From contig NW_024427649.1 of NCBI RefSeq assembly GCF_017562075.2, forward strand, positions 42,901-106,900: a DNA stretch of 64,000 nt, written 5' to 3'. The position numbers were made by a program, and so were the translations under genes. The notes under the pieces are model-generated. The model made no database searches and was not told where the DNA came from. It saw only the letters and a list, made by a program, of their open reading frames with translations. Source of the DNA: Anopheles merus. Lineage: Eukaryota; Arthropoda; Insecta; Diptera; Culicidae. Below, piece after piece: positions 11,201 to 21,300 of this stretch; the stretch's first letter is position 1, and each line of letters opens with the position of its first letter.

Positions 11201-12354
11201 TTATGCCTAAACGATCCACCACGAGCAACCTAATGCACTTTGTGTCTTCATTTATGTCGAATATTGCATGTAATCGTCAAGTGGATGCATTATATACTGA
11301 TTTTAAAGCCGCTTTTGACAGTCTACCACATGACCTGCTAATAGCTAAGCTAAAGAAACTAGGAATAGGATATCCTTTAATAACTTGGCTAAATTCATTT
11401 ATAGCAAACCGTAGCTACACAGTCAAAATAGAGAATTTCCTCTCTTCTATTATCTTATACATAAACGATTGTATTAATGTTCTACCTGCTGATGGACACC
11501 TTCTATTTGCTGACGACTTGAAGATATTTCTTCCTGTGTCCTCTATTGTTGATTGTCAAACGCTTCAGAGTTTTTTAAATAATTTTTCATCTTGGTGCTC
11601 GTCTAATGGGTTAGTGCTTTGTCCCCCTAAATGCTGTGTTGTCTCTTTTGGTCGTCCTAACAGGAAAATTACATGGAATTACTTTTTTGGTCAAACTCAG
11701 ATCTTTAGAGAGTCTTCTATTAAGGACCTTGGTGTTTGGCTCGATGACTCCCTCATATTCAAGGATCAGATCAATCATGTCGTTGCTAAAGCGAACAAAG
11801 CGTTGGGACTAATAATTCGTCTTGCCTCTGAGTTGAGAGATCCGCTATGCCTGAAGGCGCTTTACTGTTGCTGGGTTCGATCTATTCTGGATTACGCTTG
11901 TGTTGTGTGGACCCCGGCTGGAGGTGTCGCTATGCAGAGACTAGAGAGAGTGCAGAGGAAGTTTACGCGTATCGCTATTCGTAGATTTCTGCACGGACAT
12001 AATGCACCTGTGCCCTCTTATTCTCTCCGCTGTCGTATGTTGGGCTTGATGGAAATCAAATCCCGGCATTCACACGCGCAGTCTTACTTCATTGCCAGCC
12101 TCCTGACTTCCAATATCGATGCTCCTTCGCTCCTCAGCTCCATTCCTATTTACGTCCCTTCTCGTCGTCTCCGCGACAGACCTCCCATTTTTATCCCCTC
12201 CCGCCGTTCTGTTTTTGGTCAGAAAGATCCAGTTTTGAGAGCTTGCGCAGCATTAAATGAAGTTCATGATTTGTTCGACTACCACGTCCCCTTGTCCAGT
12301 TTTCGCTCTCGTCTTTCTGAGTCTTTGTCTCCATCATCAACCTCCCATCCTTAA
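8227..12354 (+). CDS. CR1-like fused ORF1-ORF2 protein (PHD, endonuclease, RT), 1375 residues
   Basis: Start chosen at the ATG giving MAAPCPSC, because the PHD finger begins there; the frame is open further upstream but without ATG. C4HC3 PHD finger: C5, C8, C20, C24, H29, C32, C54, C57. A helical, charged stretch follows at about 65-115, then an RRM-like domain (inferred) at about 195-270. Endonuclease about 430-665: N437 (YQNVRG), E464 (LTETWL), D578 and N580 (GDFN), D631 (LDLIF), H660 (NYHP). RT about 890-1220: SPGPDGIP, D1025 in DFKAAFD, LFADD with Asp near 1096-1097. Between FLSS and IILYINDC (near residue 1073) the expected SGVPQGS block is missing, so the RT should be inactive. The ORF1-ORF2 fusion comes from a 116-bp deletion at 9060/9061. 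The frame is otherwise uninterrupted. Stop TAA at 12352-12354. Confidence 0.85.
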   Translation: MAAPCPSCLKPVTDENVYVCAGWCNESFHHACLGVSDAVLNEILIPESLTSWSCAGCKNIRRCKSVLLDEFTAVLDGFKEELLKEFDRRFNHALIAMRNEMLSTLTKKDVNTHTTSHSVRSIVDRLEMQPSLTNTFTPLSARNSESIRTSQNAPKRNAPKRRLVDYSPPITKTTDNAAPLLFGTAITTPSRVLATVPMEQKFWLYLTRIAPSVSDQDVKAMVTHQLGTDDVTVIRLLPRDRDTSTLTFVSFKVGLMLSLKTKALAPTTWPAGLIFREFGSSPCSLPITKTDRTLHDRAVHRSHMHRNNRQTVSNNPALDSNSINYHLAPRPSPYHHTPRINGTSYPGSSPRSLLITETEHTLHNSTVHRSYTHRNNNRQTASNNPAIVDNSTNYQLAPRSSPYLGVAPITAVGLDDSSAHTHQNVSSYLHLHVFYQNVRGIRTKLNNLRLALGESDYDIIALTETWLDESIPSSLISDDSYSIYRCDRNGENSSRSRGGGVLIACSSKLSSTQITHTYATLELVWSCIKLNHVSIYIGVVYIPPDRSKCDDTLNALHDSVSVIVERMKPTDLLLLLGDFNKPSLSWIGSPCDVNCFIPSMTDNDGSLTDGMVLNGLSQISGVKNAFDHQLDLIFVNQNAKSASSEISESNTPLLNLDNYHPALELAISIQTSVSVPFARSNPRVKCFDFRKMNFGAFEQFMLNSDLNFIESAPSIDDAVNQLNHVILSSFPLCCPILNPPPKPAWSNRSLKALRTDKKRKQRAYMHTRSQHAQRVYKYASTAYRIYNRACYKLYIMRLQLRFISDPRSFWRFANNRRNSIGIPSIISLGDEVADTPSSCSELFARHFSSVFVDPDPSPVSLSDGLAYVPSDIISCNTVAIDDEVIYSALKKLKNCFSPGPDGIPACILKKFSTLFVPILKRLYVRSFQEGTFPAVWKIAWICPIFKKGDRSVASNYRGVSILCAMAKVFESLVHTAILPCVTNYITQHQHGFMPKRSTTSNLMHFVSSFMSNIACNRQVDALYTDFKAAFDSLPHDLLIAKLKKLGIGYPLITWLNSFIANRSYTVKIENFLSSIILYINDCINVLPADGHLLFADDLKIFLPVSSIVDCQTLQSFLNNFSSWCSSNGLVLCPPKCCVVSFGRPNRKITWNYFFGQTQIFRESSIKDLGVWLDDSLIFKDQINHVVAKANKALGLIIRLASELRDPLCLKALYCCWVRSILDYACVVWTPAGGVAMQRLERVQRKFTRIAIRRFLHGHNAPVPSYSLRCRMLGLMEIKSRHSHAQSYFIASLLTSNIDAPSLLSSIPIYVPSRRLRDRPPIFIPSRRSVFGQKDPVLRACAALNEVHDLFDYHVPLSSFRSRLSESLSPSSTSHP
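9061..9440 (+). repeat. 204-bp tandem duplication inside the CR1 ORF2 N-terminal linker
   Basis: Two consecutive degenerate copies with a 204-bp (68-codon) period, starting at GGGTCCTC at 9061 and 9265. Shared peptide landmarks are GSSP, ITxTxxTLH, VHRS, HRNN, RQT, SNNPA and LAPRxSPY. The same pair occurs in copy 2 (45030 and 45234) and copy 3, so it predates the duplication of the elements. It lies between the RRM-like domain and the endonuclease, in low-complexity Ser/Thr/Asn/His-rich protein, probably a flexible linker. Confidence 0.8.
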
Positions 12355-12418
12355 CACTTCCTTCTTCCTTAGTTTGTAAGACATATTATTGTGAAACCCT
12401 AGGCGGCTGACAATATGA

Positions 12419-12462
12419 AATAAATAATAATAATAATAAATAATAATAATAATAATAATAAT
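12419..12462 (+). repeat. AATAAA signal and (TAA)n tail of CR1 copy 1
   Basis: GAAATAAA is followed by about 12 TAA/AAT repeats and ends directly at satellite ATGGCCGTTG. Short-repeat tails in place of poly(A) are typical of CR1 and some related clades. AATAAA at 12419-12424 could serve as a polyadenylation signal. The equivalent tail is at about 49664-49703 after the truncated copy and is missing at the end of copy 2. Confidence 0.85.
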
Positions 12463-15341
12463 ATGGCCGTTGAAAGATTACCACTCCAGAATGACTTCAG
12501 GGGTTGTCCCAAGTGTCCCCAAGGGCCATACCAACACCCCAGAATGACTTCCGAGGTTGCCCCAAGTGTCCCCAAGGGTCATACCAACACTCCAGAATGA
12601 CTTGTGATGACCAAAAATAATAAATAAAAATAAAATAAAATAGAATTAAAAAAACCCCTGGTCTCATATAATTACTGTTTGACGTTATTTCCTTGTTTGC
12701 ATTTCAAAACTTTGTGATGCATACAACCATGTTAAACGTTACTTTACGGGAATTCTCTCTTACTCGCGTACGTTGTAGCCCTGATCGAGACCTTTCCAAA
12801 TCTGTATCGAACGTCTTACTAGCTCAAAGATCTCAAAAGATATGGCCGTTGAAAGATTACTACTCCAGAATGACTTCAGGGGTTGTCCCAAGTGTCCCCA
12901 AGGGCCATACCAACATCCCAGAATGACTTCCGAGGTTGCCCCAAGTGTCTCCAAGGGTCATACCAACACTCCAGAATAGCTTTTGATGACCAAAAACATA
13001 AATAAAAATAAAATAAAATAGAATTAAAAAAAAAATCCCTGGTCTCAATAATTTCTGTTTGAAGTTATTTTCTTGTTTGCATTTCAAAACTTTGTGATGC
13101 ATACAACCATGTTAAACGTTACTTTACGGGAATTCTCTCTTACTCGCGTACGTTGTAGCCCTGATCGAGACCTTTCCAAATCTGTATCGAACGTCTTACT
13201 AGCTCAAAGATCTCAAAAGATATGACCGTTGAAAGATTACCACTCCAAAATGACTTCAGGGGTTGTCCCAAGTGTCCCCAAGGGCCATACCAACACCCCA
13301 GAATGAATTCCGAGGTTGCCCCAAGTGTCCCCAAGGGTCATACCAACACTTCAGAATAGCTTTTGATGACCAAAAATAATAAATAAAAATAAAATAAAAT
13401 AGATTTAAAAAAAAAACCCTGGTCTCATATAATTACTGTTTGAAGTTATTTTCTTGTTTGCATTTCAAAACTTTGTGATGCATACAACCATGTTAAACGT
13501 TACTTTACGGGAATTCTCTCTTACTCGCGTACGTTGTAGCCCTGATCGAGACCTTTCCAAATCTGTATCGAACGTCTTACTAGCTCAAAGATCTCAAAAG
13601 ATATGGCCGTTGAAAGATTACCACTCCAGAATGACTTCAGGGGTTGTCCCAAGTGTCCCCAAGGGCCATACCAACACCCCAGAATGACTTCCGAGGTTGC
13701 CCCAAGTGTCCCCAAGGGTTATACCAACACTCCAGAATGGCTTTTGATGACCAAAAATAATAAATAAAAATAAAATAAAATTGAATTAAAAAAAACCCTG
13801 GTCTCATATAATTACTGTTTGAAGTTATTTTCTTGTTTGCATTTCAAAACTTTGTGATGCATTCAACCATGTTAAACTTTACTTTACGGGAATTCTCTCT
13901 TACTCGCGTACGTTGTAGCCCTGATCGAGACCTTTCCAAATCTGTATCGAATGTCTTACTAGCTCAAAGATATCAAAAGTTATGGCCGTTGCAAGATTAC
14001 CACTCCAGAATGACGTCAGGGGTTGTCCCAAGTGTCCCCAAGGGCCATACCAACATCCCAGAATGACTTCCGAGGCTGCCCCAAGTGTCCCCAAGGGTCA
14101 TACCAACACTCCAGAATAGCTTTTGATGACTAAAAATAATAAATAAAAATAAAATAAAATAGAATTAAAAAACCCCTGGTCTCATATAATTTCTGTTTGA
14201 AGTTATTTTCTTGTTTGCATTTCAAAACTTTGTGATGCATACAACCATGTTAAACGTTACTTTACGGGAATTCTCTCTTACTCGCGTACGTTGTAGCCCT
14301 GATCGAGACCTTTCCAAATCTGTATCGAACGTCTTACTAGCTCAAAAATATCAAAAGTTATGGCCGTTGCAAGATTACCACTCCAGAATGACTCCAGGGG
14401 TTGTCCCAAGTGTCCCCAAGGGCCATACCAACATCCCAGAATGACTTCCGAGGTTGCCCCAAGTGTCACCAAGGGTCATACCAACACTCCAGAATAGCTT
14501 TTGATGACCAAAAATAATAAATAAAAATAAAATAAAATAGAATTAAAAAACCCCTGGTCTCATATAATTTCTGTTTGAAGTTATTTTCTTGTTTGCATTT
14601 CAAAACTTTGTGATGAATAAAACCATGTTGAACGTTACTTTACGGGAATTCTCTCTTACTCGCGTACGTTGTAGCCCTGATCGAGACCTTTCCAAATCTG
14701 TATCGAACGTCTTACTAGCTCAAAATATCAAAAGTTATGGCCGTTGCAAGATTACCACTCCAGAATGACTTCAGGGGTTGTCCCAAGTGTCCCCAAGGGC
14801 CATACCAACATCCCAGAATGACTTCCGTGGTTGCTCCAAGTGTCTCCAAGGGTCATACCAACACTCCAGAATAGCTTTTGATGACTAAAAATAATAAATA
14901 AAAATAAAATCAAGAATAAAAAAAAACACTGGTCTCATATAATTTCTGTTTGATGTTATTTTCTTGTTTGCATTTCAAAACTTTGTGATGCATACAACCA
15001 TGTTAAACGTTACTTTACGGGAATTCTCTCTTACTCGTGTACGTTGTAGCCCTGATCGAGACCTTTCCAAATCTGTATCGAACGTCTTACTAGCTCAAAG
15101 ATCTCAAAAGATATGGCCGTTGAAAGATTAACTCTCCAGAATGACTTCAGGGGTTGTCCCAAGTGTCCCCAAGGGCCATACCAACATCCCAGAATGACTT
15201 CCGAGGTTGCCCCAAGTGTCCCCAAGGGTCATACCAACACTCCAGAATGGCTTTTGATGACCAAAAATAATAAATAAAAATAAAATAAAATTGAATTAAA
15301 AAAACGCTGGTCTCATATAATTTCTGTTTGAAGTTATTTTC

Positions 15342-18300
15342 TTGTTTGCATTTCAAAACTTTGTGATGCATAAAACCATGTTAAACGTTACTTTACGGGA
15401 ATTCTCTCTTACTCGCGTACGTTGTAGCCCTGATCGAGACCTTTCCAAATCTGTATCGAACGTCTTACTAGCTCAAAGATATCAAAAGTTATGGCCGTTG
15501 AAAGATTACCACTCCAGAATGACTTCAGGGGTTGTCCCAAGTGTCCCCAAGGGCCATACCAACATCCCAGAATGACTTCCGAGGTTGCCCCAAGTGTCTC
15601 CAAGGATCATACCAACACTCCAGAATAGCTTTTGATGACCAAAAATAATAAATAAAAATAAAATAAAATAGAATTAAAAAAACCCCTGGTCTCATATAAT
15701 TTCTGTTTGAAGTTATTTTCTTGTTTGCATTTCAAAACTTTGTGATGCATACAACCATGTTAAACGTTACTTTACGGGAATTCTCTCTTACTCGCGTACG
15801 TTGTAGCCCTGATCGAGACCTTTCCAAATCTGTATCGAACGTCTTACTAGCTCAAAGATATCAAAAGTTATGGCCGTTGAAAGATTACCACTCCAGACTG
15901 ACTTCAGGGGTTGTCCCAAGTGTCCCCAAGGGCCATACCAACATCCCAGAATGACTTCCGTGGTTGCCCCAAGTGTCTCCAAGGGTCATACCAACACTCC
16001 AGAATAGCTTTTGATGACTAAAAATAATAAATAAAAATAAAATCAAGATTAAAAAAAACGCTGGTCTCATATAATTTCTGTTTGAAGTTATTTTCTTGTT
16101 TGCATTTCAAAACTTTGTGATGCATACAACCATGTTAAACGTTACTTTACGGGAATTCTCTCTTACTCGCGTACGTTGTAGCCCTGATCGAGACCTCTCC
16201 AAATCTGTATCGAACGTCTTACTAGCTCAAAGATCTCAAAAGATATGGCCGTTGAAAGATTAACTCTCCAGAATGACTTCAGGGGTTGTCCCAAGTGTCC
16301 CCAAGGGCCATACCAACACCCCAGAATGACTTCCAAGGTTGCCCCAAGTGTCCCCAAGGGTCATACCAACACTCCAGAATGGCTTTTGATGACCAAAATA
16401 ATAAATAAAAATAAAATAAAATAGAATTAAAAAAACCCTGGTCTCATATAATTTCTGTTTGATTTTATTTTCTTGTTTGCATTTCAAAACTTTGTGATGC
16501 ATACAACCATGTTAAACGTTACTTTATGGGAATTCTCTCTTACTCGCGTACGTTGTAGCCCTGATCGAGACCTTTCCAAATCTGTATCTAACGTCTTACT
16601 AGCTCAAAAATATCAAAAGATATGGCCGTTGCAAGATTACCACTCCAGAATGACTTCAGGGTTCGTCCCAAGTGTCCCCAAGAGCCATACCAACATCCCA
16701 GAATGACTTCCGAGGTTGCCCCAAGTGTCTCCAAGGGTCATACCAACACTCCAGAATGGCTTTTGATGACCAAAACTAATAAATAAAAGTAAAATAAAAT
16801 AGAATTAAAAAAACCCCTGGTTTCATATAATTACTGTTTGAAGTTATTTTCTTGTTTGCATTTCAAAACTTTGTGATGCATACAACCATGTTAAACGTTA
16901 CTTTACGGGAATTCTCTCTTACTCGCGTACGTTGTAGCCCTGATCGAGACCTTTCCAAATCTGTATCGAACGTCTTACTAGCTCAAAGATATCAAAAGTT
17001 ATGGCCGTTGAAAGATTACCACTCCAGAATGACTTCAGGGGTTGTCCCAAGTGTCCCCAAGGGCCATACCAACATCCCAGAATGACTTCCGAGGTTGCCC
17101 CAAGTGTCTCCAAGGATCATACCAACACTCCAGAATAGCTTTTGATGACCAAAAATAATAAATAAAATAAAATAAAATAGAATTAAAAAAACCCCTGGTC
17201 TCATATAATTTCTGTTTGAAGTTATTTTCTTGTTTGCATTTCAAAACTTTGTGATGCATACAACCATGTTAAACGTTACTTTACGGGAATTCTCTCTTAC
17301 TCGCGTACGTTGTAGCCCTGATCGAGACCTTTCCAAATCTGTATCGAACGTCTTACTAGCTCAAAGATATCAAAAGTTATGGCCGTTGAAAGATTACCAC
17401 TCCAGACTGACTTCAGGGGTTGTCCCAAGTGTCCCCAAGGGCCATACCAACATCCCAGAATGACTTCCGTGGTTGCCCCAAGTGTCTCCAAGGGTCATAC
17501 CAACACTCCAGAATAGCTTTTGATGACTAAAAATAATAAATAAAAATAAAATCAAGATTAAAAAAAAAAACCCTGGGTCATATAATTTCTGTTTGATGTT
17601 ATTTTCTTGTTTGCATTTCAAAACTTTGTGATGCATAAAACCATGTTAAACGTTACTTTACGGGAATTCTTTCTTACTCGTGTACGTTGTAGCCCTGATC
17701 GAGACCTTTCCAAATCTGTATCGAACGTCTTACTAGCTCAAAGATCTCAAAAGATATGGCCGTTGAAAGATTAACTCTCCAGAATGACTTCAGGGGTTGT
17801 CCCAAGTGTCCCCAAGGGCCATACCAACACCCCAGAATGACTTCCAAGGTTGCCCCAAGTGTCCCCAAGGGTCATACCAACACTCCAGAATGGCTTTTGA
17901 TGACCAAAATAATAAATAAAAATAAAATAAAATAGAATTAAAAAAAACCCTGGTCTCATATAATTTCTGTTTGATTTTATTTTCTTGTTTGCATTTCAAA
18001 ACTTTGTGATGCATACAACCATGTTAAACGTTACTTTATGGGAATTCTCTCTTACTCGCGTACGTTGTAGCCCTGATCGAGACCTTTCCAAATCTGTATC
18101 TAACGTCTTACTAGCTCAAAAATATCAAAAGTTATGGCCGTTGCAAGATTACCACTCCAGAATGACTTCAGGGTTTGTCCCAAGTGTCCCCAAGAGCCAT
18201 ACCAACATCCCAGAATGACTTCCGAGGTTGCCCCAAGTGTCCCCAAGGGTCATACCAACACTCCAGAATGGCATTTGATGACCAAAACTAATAAATAAAA

Positions 18301-18358
18301 ATAAAATAGAATTAAAAAAACCCCTGGTTTCATATAATTACTGTTTGAAGTTATTTTC
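15342..18358 (+). repeat. 4-unit higher-order repeat, about 1510 bp, two copies
   Basis: Units starting at 15342, 15721, 16100 and 16473 recur at 16852, 17230, 17609 and 17985. The shifts are 1509-1512 bp. Diagnostic shared variants: CTCCAGACTGACTTC in the second unit of each set (near 15890 and 17400), a C/T-rich linker with ATCAAGATT in the same units, and TTACTTTATGGGAATTC plus CTGTATCTAACG in the fourth unit of each set. These are absent from neighbouring units, so a four-unit block was duplicated as a whole. Confidence 0.85.
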
Positions 18359-21300
18359 TTGTTTGCATTTCAAAACTTTGTGATGCATACAACCATGTTA
18401 AACGTTACTTTACGGGAATTCTCTCTTACTCGCGTACGTTGTAGCCCTGATCGAGACCTTTCCAAATCTGTATCGAACGTCTTACTAGCTCAAAGATATC
18501 AAAAGTTATGGCCGTTGCAAGATTACCACTCCAGAATGACTTCAGGGGTTGTCCCAAGTGTCCCCAAGGGCAATACCAACATCCCAGAATGACTTCCGAG
18601 GTTGCCCCAAGTGTCTCCAAGGGTCATACCAACACTCCAGAATAGCTTTTGATGACCAAAAATAATAAATAAAAATAAAATAAAATAGAATTAAAAAAAC
18701 CCCTGGTCTCATATAATTTATGTTTGAAGTTATTTTCTTGTTTGCATTTCAAAACTTTGTGATGCATACAACCATGTTAAACGTTACTTTACGGGAATTC
18801 TCTCTTACTCGCGCACGTTGTAGCCCTGATCGAGACCTTTCCAAATCTGTATCGAACGTCTTACTAGCTCAAAGATCTCAAAAGATATGGCCGTTGAAAG
18901 ATTAACTCTCCAGAATGACTTCAGGGGTTGTCCCAAGTGTCCCCAAGGGCCATACCAACATCCCAGAATGACTTCCGAGGTTGCCCTTAGTGTCCCCAAG
19001 GGTCATACCAACACTCCAGAATGGCTCTTGATGACCAAAAATAATAAATAAAAATAAAATAAAATAGAATTAAAAAATCGCTGGTCTCATATAATTTCTG
19101 TTTGAAGTTATTTTCTTGTTTGCATTTCAAAACTTTGTGATGCATACAACCATGTTAAACGTTACTTTACGGGAATTCTCTCTTACTCGCGTACGTTGTA
19201 GCCCTGATCGAGACCTTTCCAAATCTGTATCGAACGTCTTACTAGCTCAAAGATCTCAAAAGATATGGCCGTTGAAAGATTAACTCTCCAGAATGACTTC
19301 AGGGGTTGTCCCAAGTGTCCCCAAGGGCCATACCAACACCCCAGAATGACTTCCGAGGTTGCCCCAAGTGTCCACAAGGGTCATACCAACACTCCAGAAT
19401 GGCTTTTGATGACCAAAAATAATAAATAAAAATAAAATAAAATAGCATTAAAAAAAACCCTGGTATCAAATAATTCCTGTTTGAAGTTATTTTCTTGTTT
19501 GCATTTCAAAACTTTGTGATGCATACAACCATGTTAAACGTTACTTTACGGGAATTCTCTCTTACTCGCGTACGTTGTAGCCCTGATCGAGACCTTTCCA
19601 AATCTGTATCGAACGTCTTACTAGCTCAAAGATCTCAAAAGTTATGGCCGTTGCAAGATTACCACTCCAGACTGACTTCAGGGGTTGTCCCAAGTGTCCC
19701 CAAGGGCCATACCAACATCCCAGAATGACTTCCGTGGTTGCCCCAAGTGTCCCCAAGGGTCATACCAACACTCCAGAATAGCTTTTGATGACCAAAAATA
19801 ATAAATAAAAATAAAATAAAATAGAATTAAAAAAACCCCTGGTCTCAAATAATTTCTGTTTGAAGTTATTTTCTTGTTTGCATTTCAAAACTTTGTGATG
19901 CATACAACCATGTTAAACGTTACTTTACGGGAATTCTCTCTTACTCGCGTACGTTGTAGCCCTGATCGAGACCTTTCCAAATCTGTATCGAACGTCTTAC
20001 TAGCTCAAAGATCTCAAAAGATATGGCCGTTGAAAGATTACCACTCCAGAATGACTTCAGGGGTTGTCCCAAGTGTCCCCAAGGGCCATACCAACACCCC
20101 AGAATGAATTCCGAGGTTGCCCCAAGTGTCCCCAAGGGTCATACCAACACTCCAAAATGGCTTTTGATGACCAAAAATAATAAATAAAAATAAAATAAAA
20201 TAGAATTAAAAAAAACCCTGGTCTCATATAATTTCTGTTTGATTTTATTTTCTTGTTTGCATTTCAAAACTTTGTGATGCATACAACCATGTTAAACGTT
20301 ACTTTACGGGAATTCTCTCTTACTCGCGTACGTTGTAGCCCTGATCGAGACCTTTCCAAATCTGTATCGAACGTCTTACTAGCTCAAAGATATCAAAAGT
20401 TATGGCCGTTGAAAAATTACCACTCCAGAATGACTCCAGGGGTTGTCCCAAGTGTCCCCAAGGGTCATACCAACATCCCAGAATGACTTCCGTGGTTGCC
20501 CCAAGTGTCTCCAAGGGTCATACCAACACTCCAGAATAGCTTTTGATGACCAAAAATAATAAATAAAAATAAAATAAAATAGAATTAAAAAAAACCCTGG
20601 TCTCATATAATTTCTGTTTGATTTTATTTTCTTGTTTGCATTTCAAAACTTTGTGATGCATACAACCATGTTAAACGTTACTTTACGGGAATTCTCTCTT
20701 ACTCGCGTACGTTGTAGCCCTGATCGAGACCTTGCAAATCTGTATCGAACGTCTTACTAGCTCAAAGATATCAAAAGTTATGGCCGTTGCAAGATTACCA
20801 CTCCAGAATGACTTCAGGGGTTGTCCCAAGTGTCCCCAAGGGCCATACCAACATCCCAGAATGACTTCCGAGGTTGCCCCAAGTGTCTCCAAGGGTCATA
20901 CCAACACTCCAGAATAGCTTTTGATGACCAAAAATAATAAATAAAAATGAAATAAAATAGAATTAAAAAAAACCCTGGTCTCATATAATTTCTGTTTGAA
21001 GTTATTTTCTTGTTTGCATTTCAAAACTTTGTGATGCATACAACCATGTTAAACGTTACTTTACGGGAATTCTCTCTTACTCGCGCACGTTGTAGCCCTG
21101 ATCGAGACCTTTCCAAATCTGTATCGAACGTCTTACTAGCTCAAAGATCTCAAAAGATATGGCCGTTGAAAGATTACCACTCCAGAATGACTTCAGGGGT
21201 TGTCCCAAGTGTCCCCAAGGGCCATACCAACATCCCAGAATGACTTCCGAGGTTGCCCCAAGTGTCCCCAAGGGTCATACCAACACTCCAGAATGGCTTT

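Larger units (their letters stand above)
7996..12462 (+). mobile_element. CR1-like non-LTR retrotransposon, copy 1
   Basis: A 4.47-kb element inserted in the satellite. The left junction is CTCAAAAGAT followed by TGGACACTTGAC; on the right a (TAA)n tail is followed by ATGGCCGTTGAAAG. Joining the flanks restores the unbroken monomer, so there is no obvious target-site duplication or loss. The order is 5' UTR (7996-8226), PHD-finger ORF1, endonuclease, reverse transcriptase, short 3' UTR and microsatellite tail. PHD-type ORF1, an RT C terminus with an LDYACVVW motif, a repeat tail and missing TSDs fit the CR1 clade (T1/Q-like elements of mosquitoes). Relative to copies 2 and 3 it lacks 116 bp at the ORF1/ORF2 boundary. 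Confidence 0.9.
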
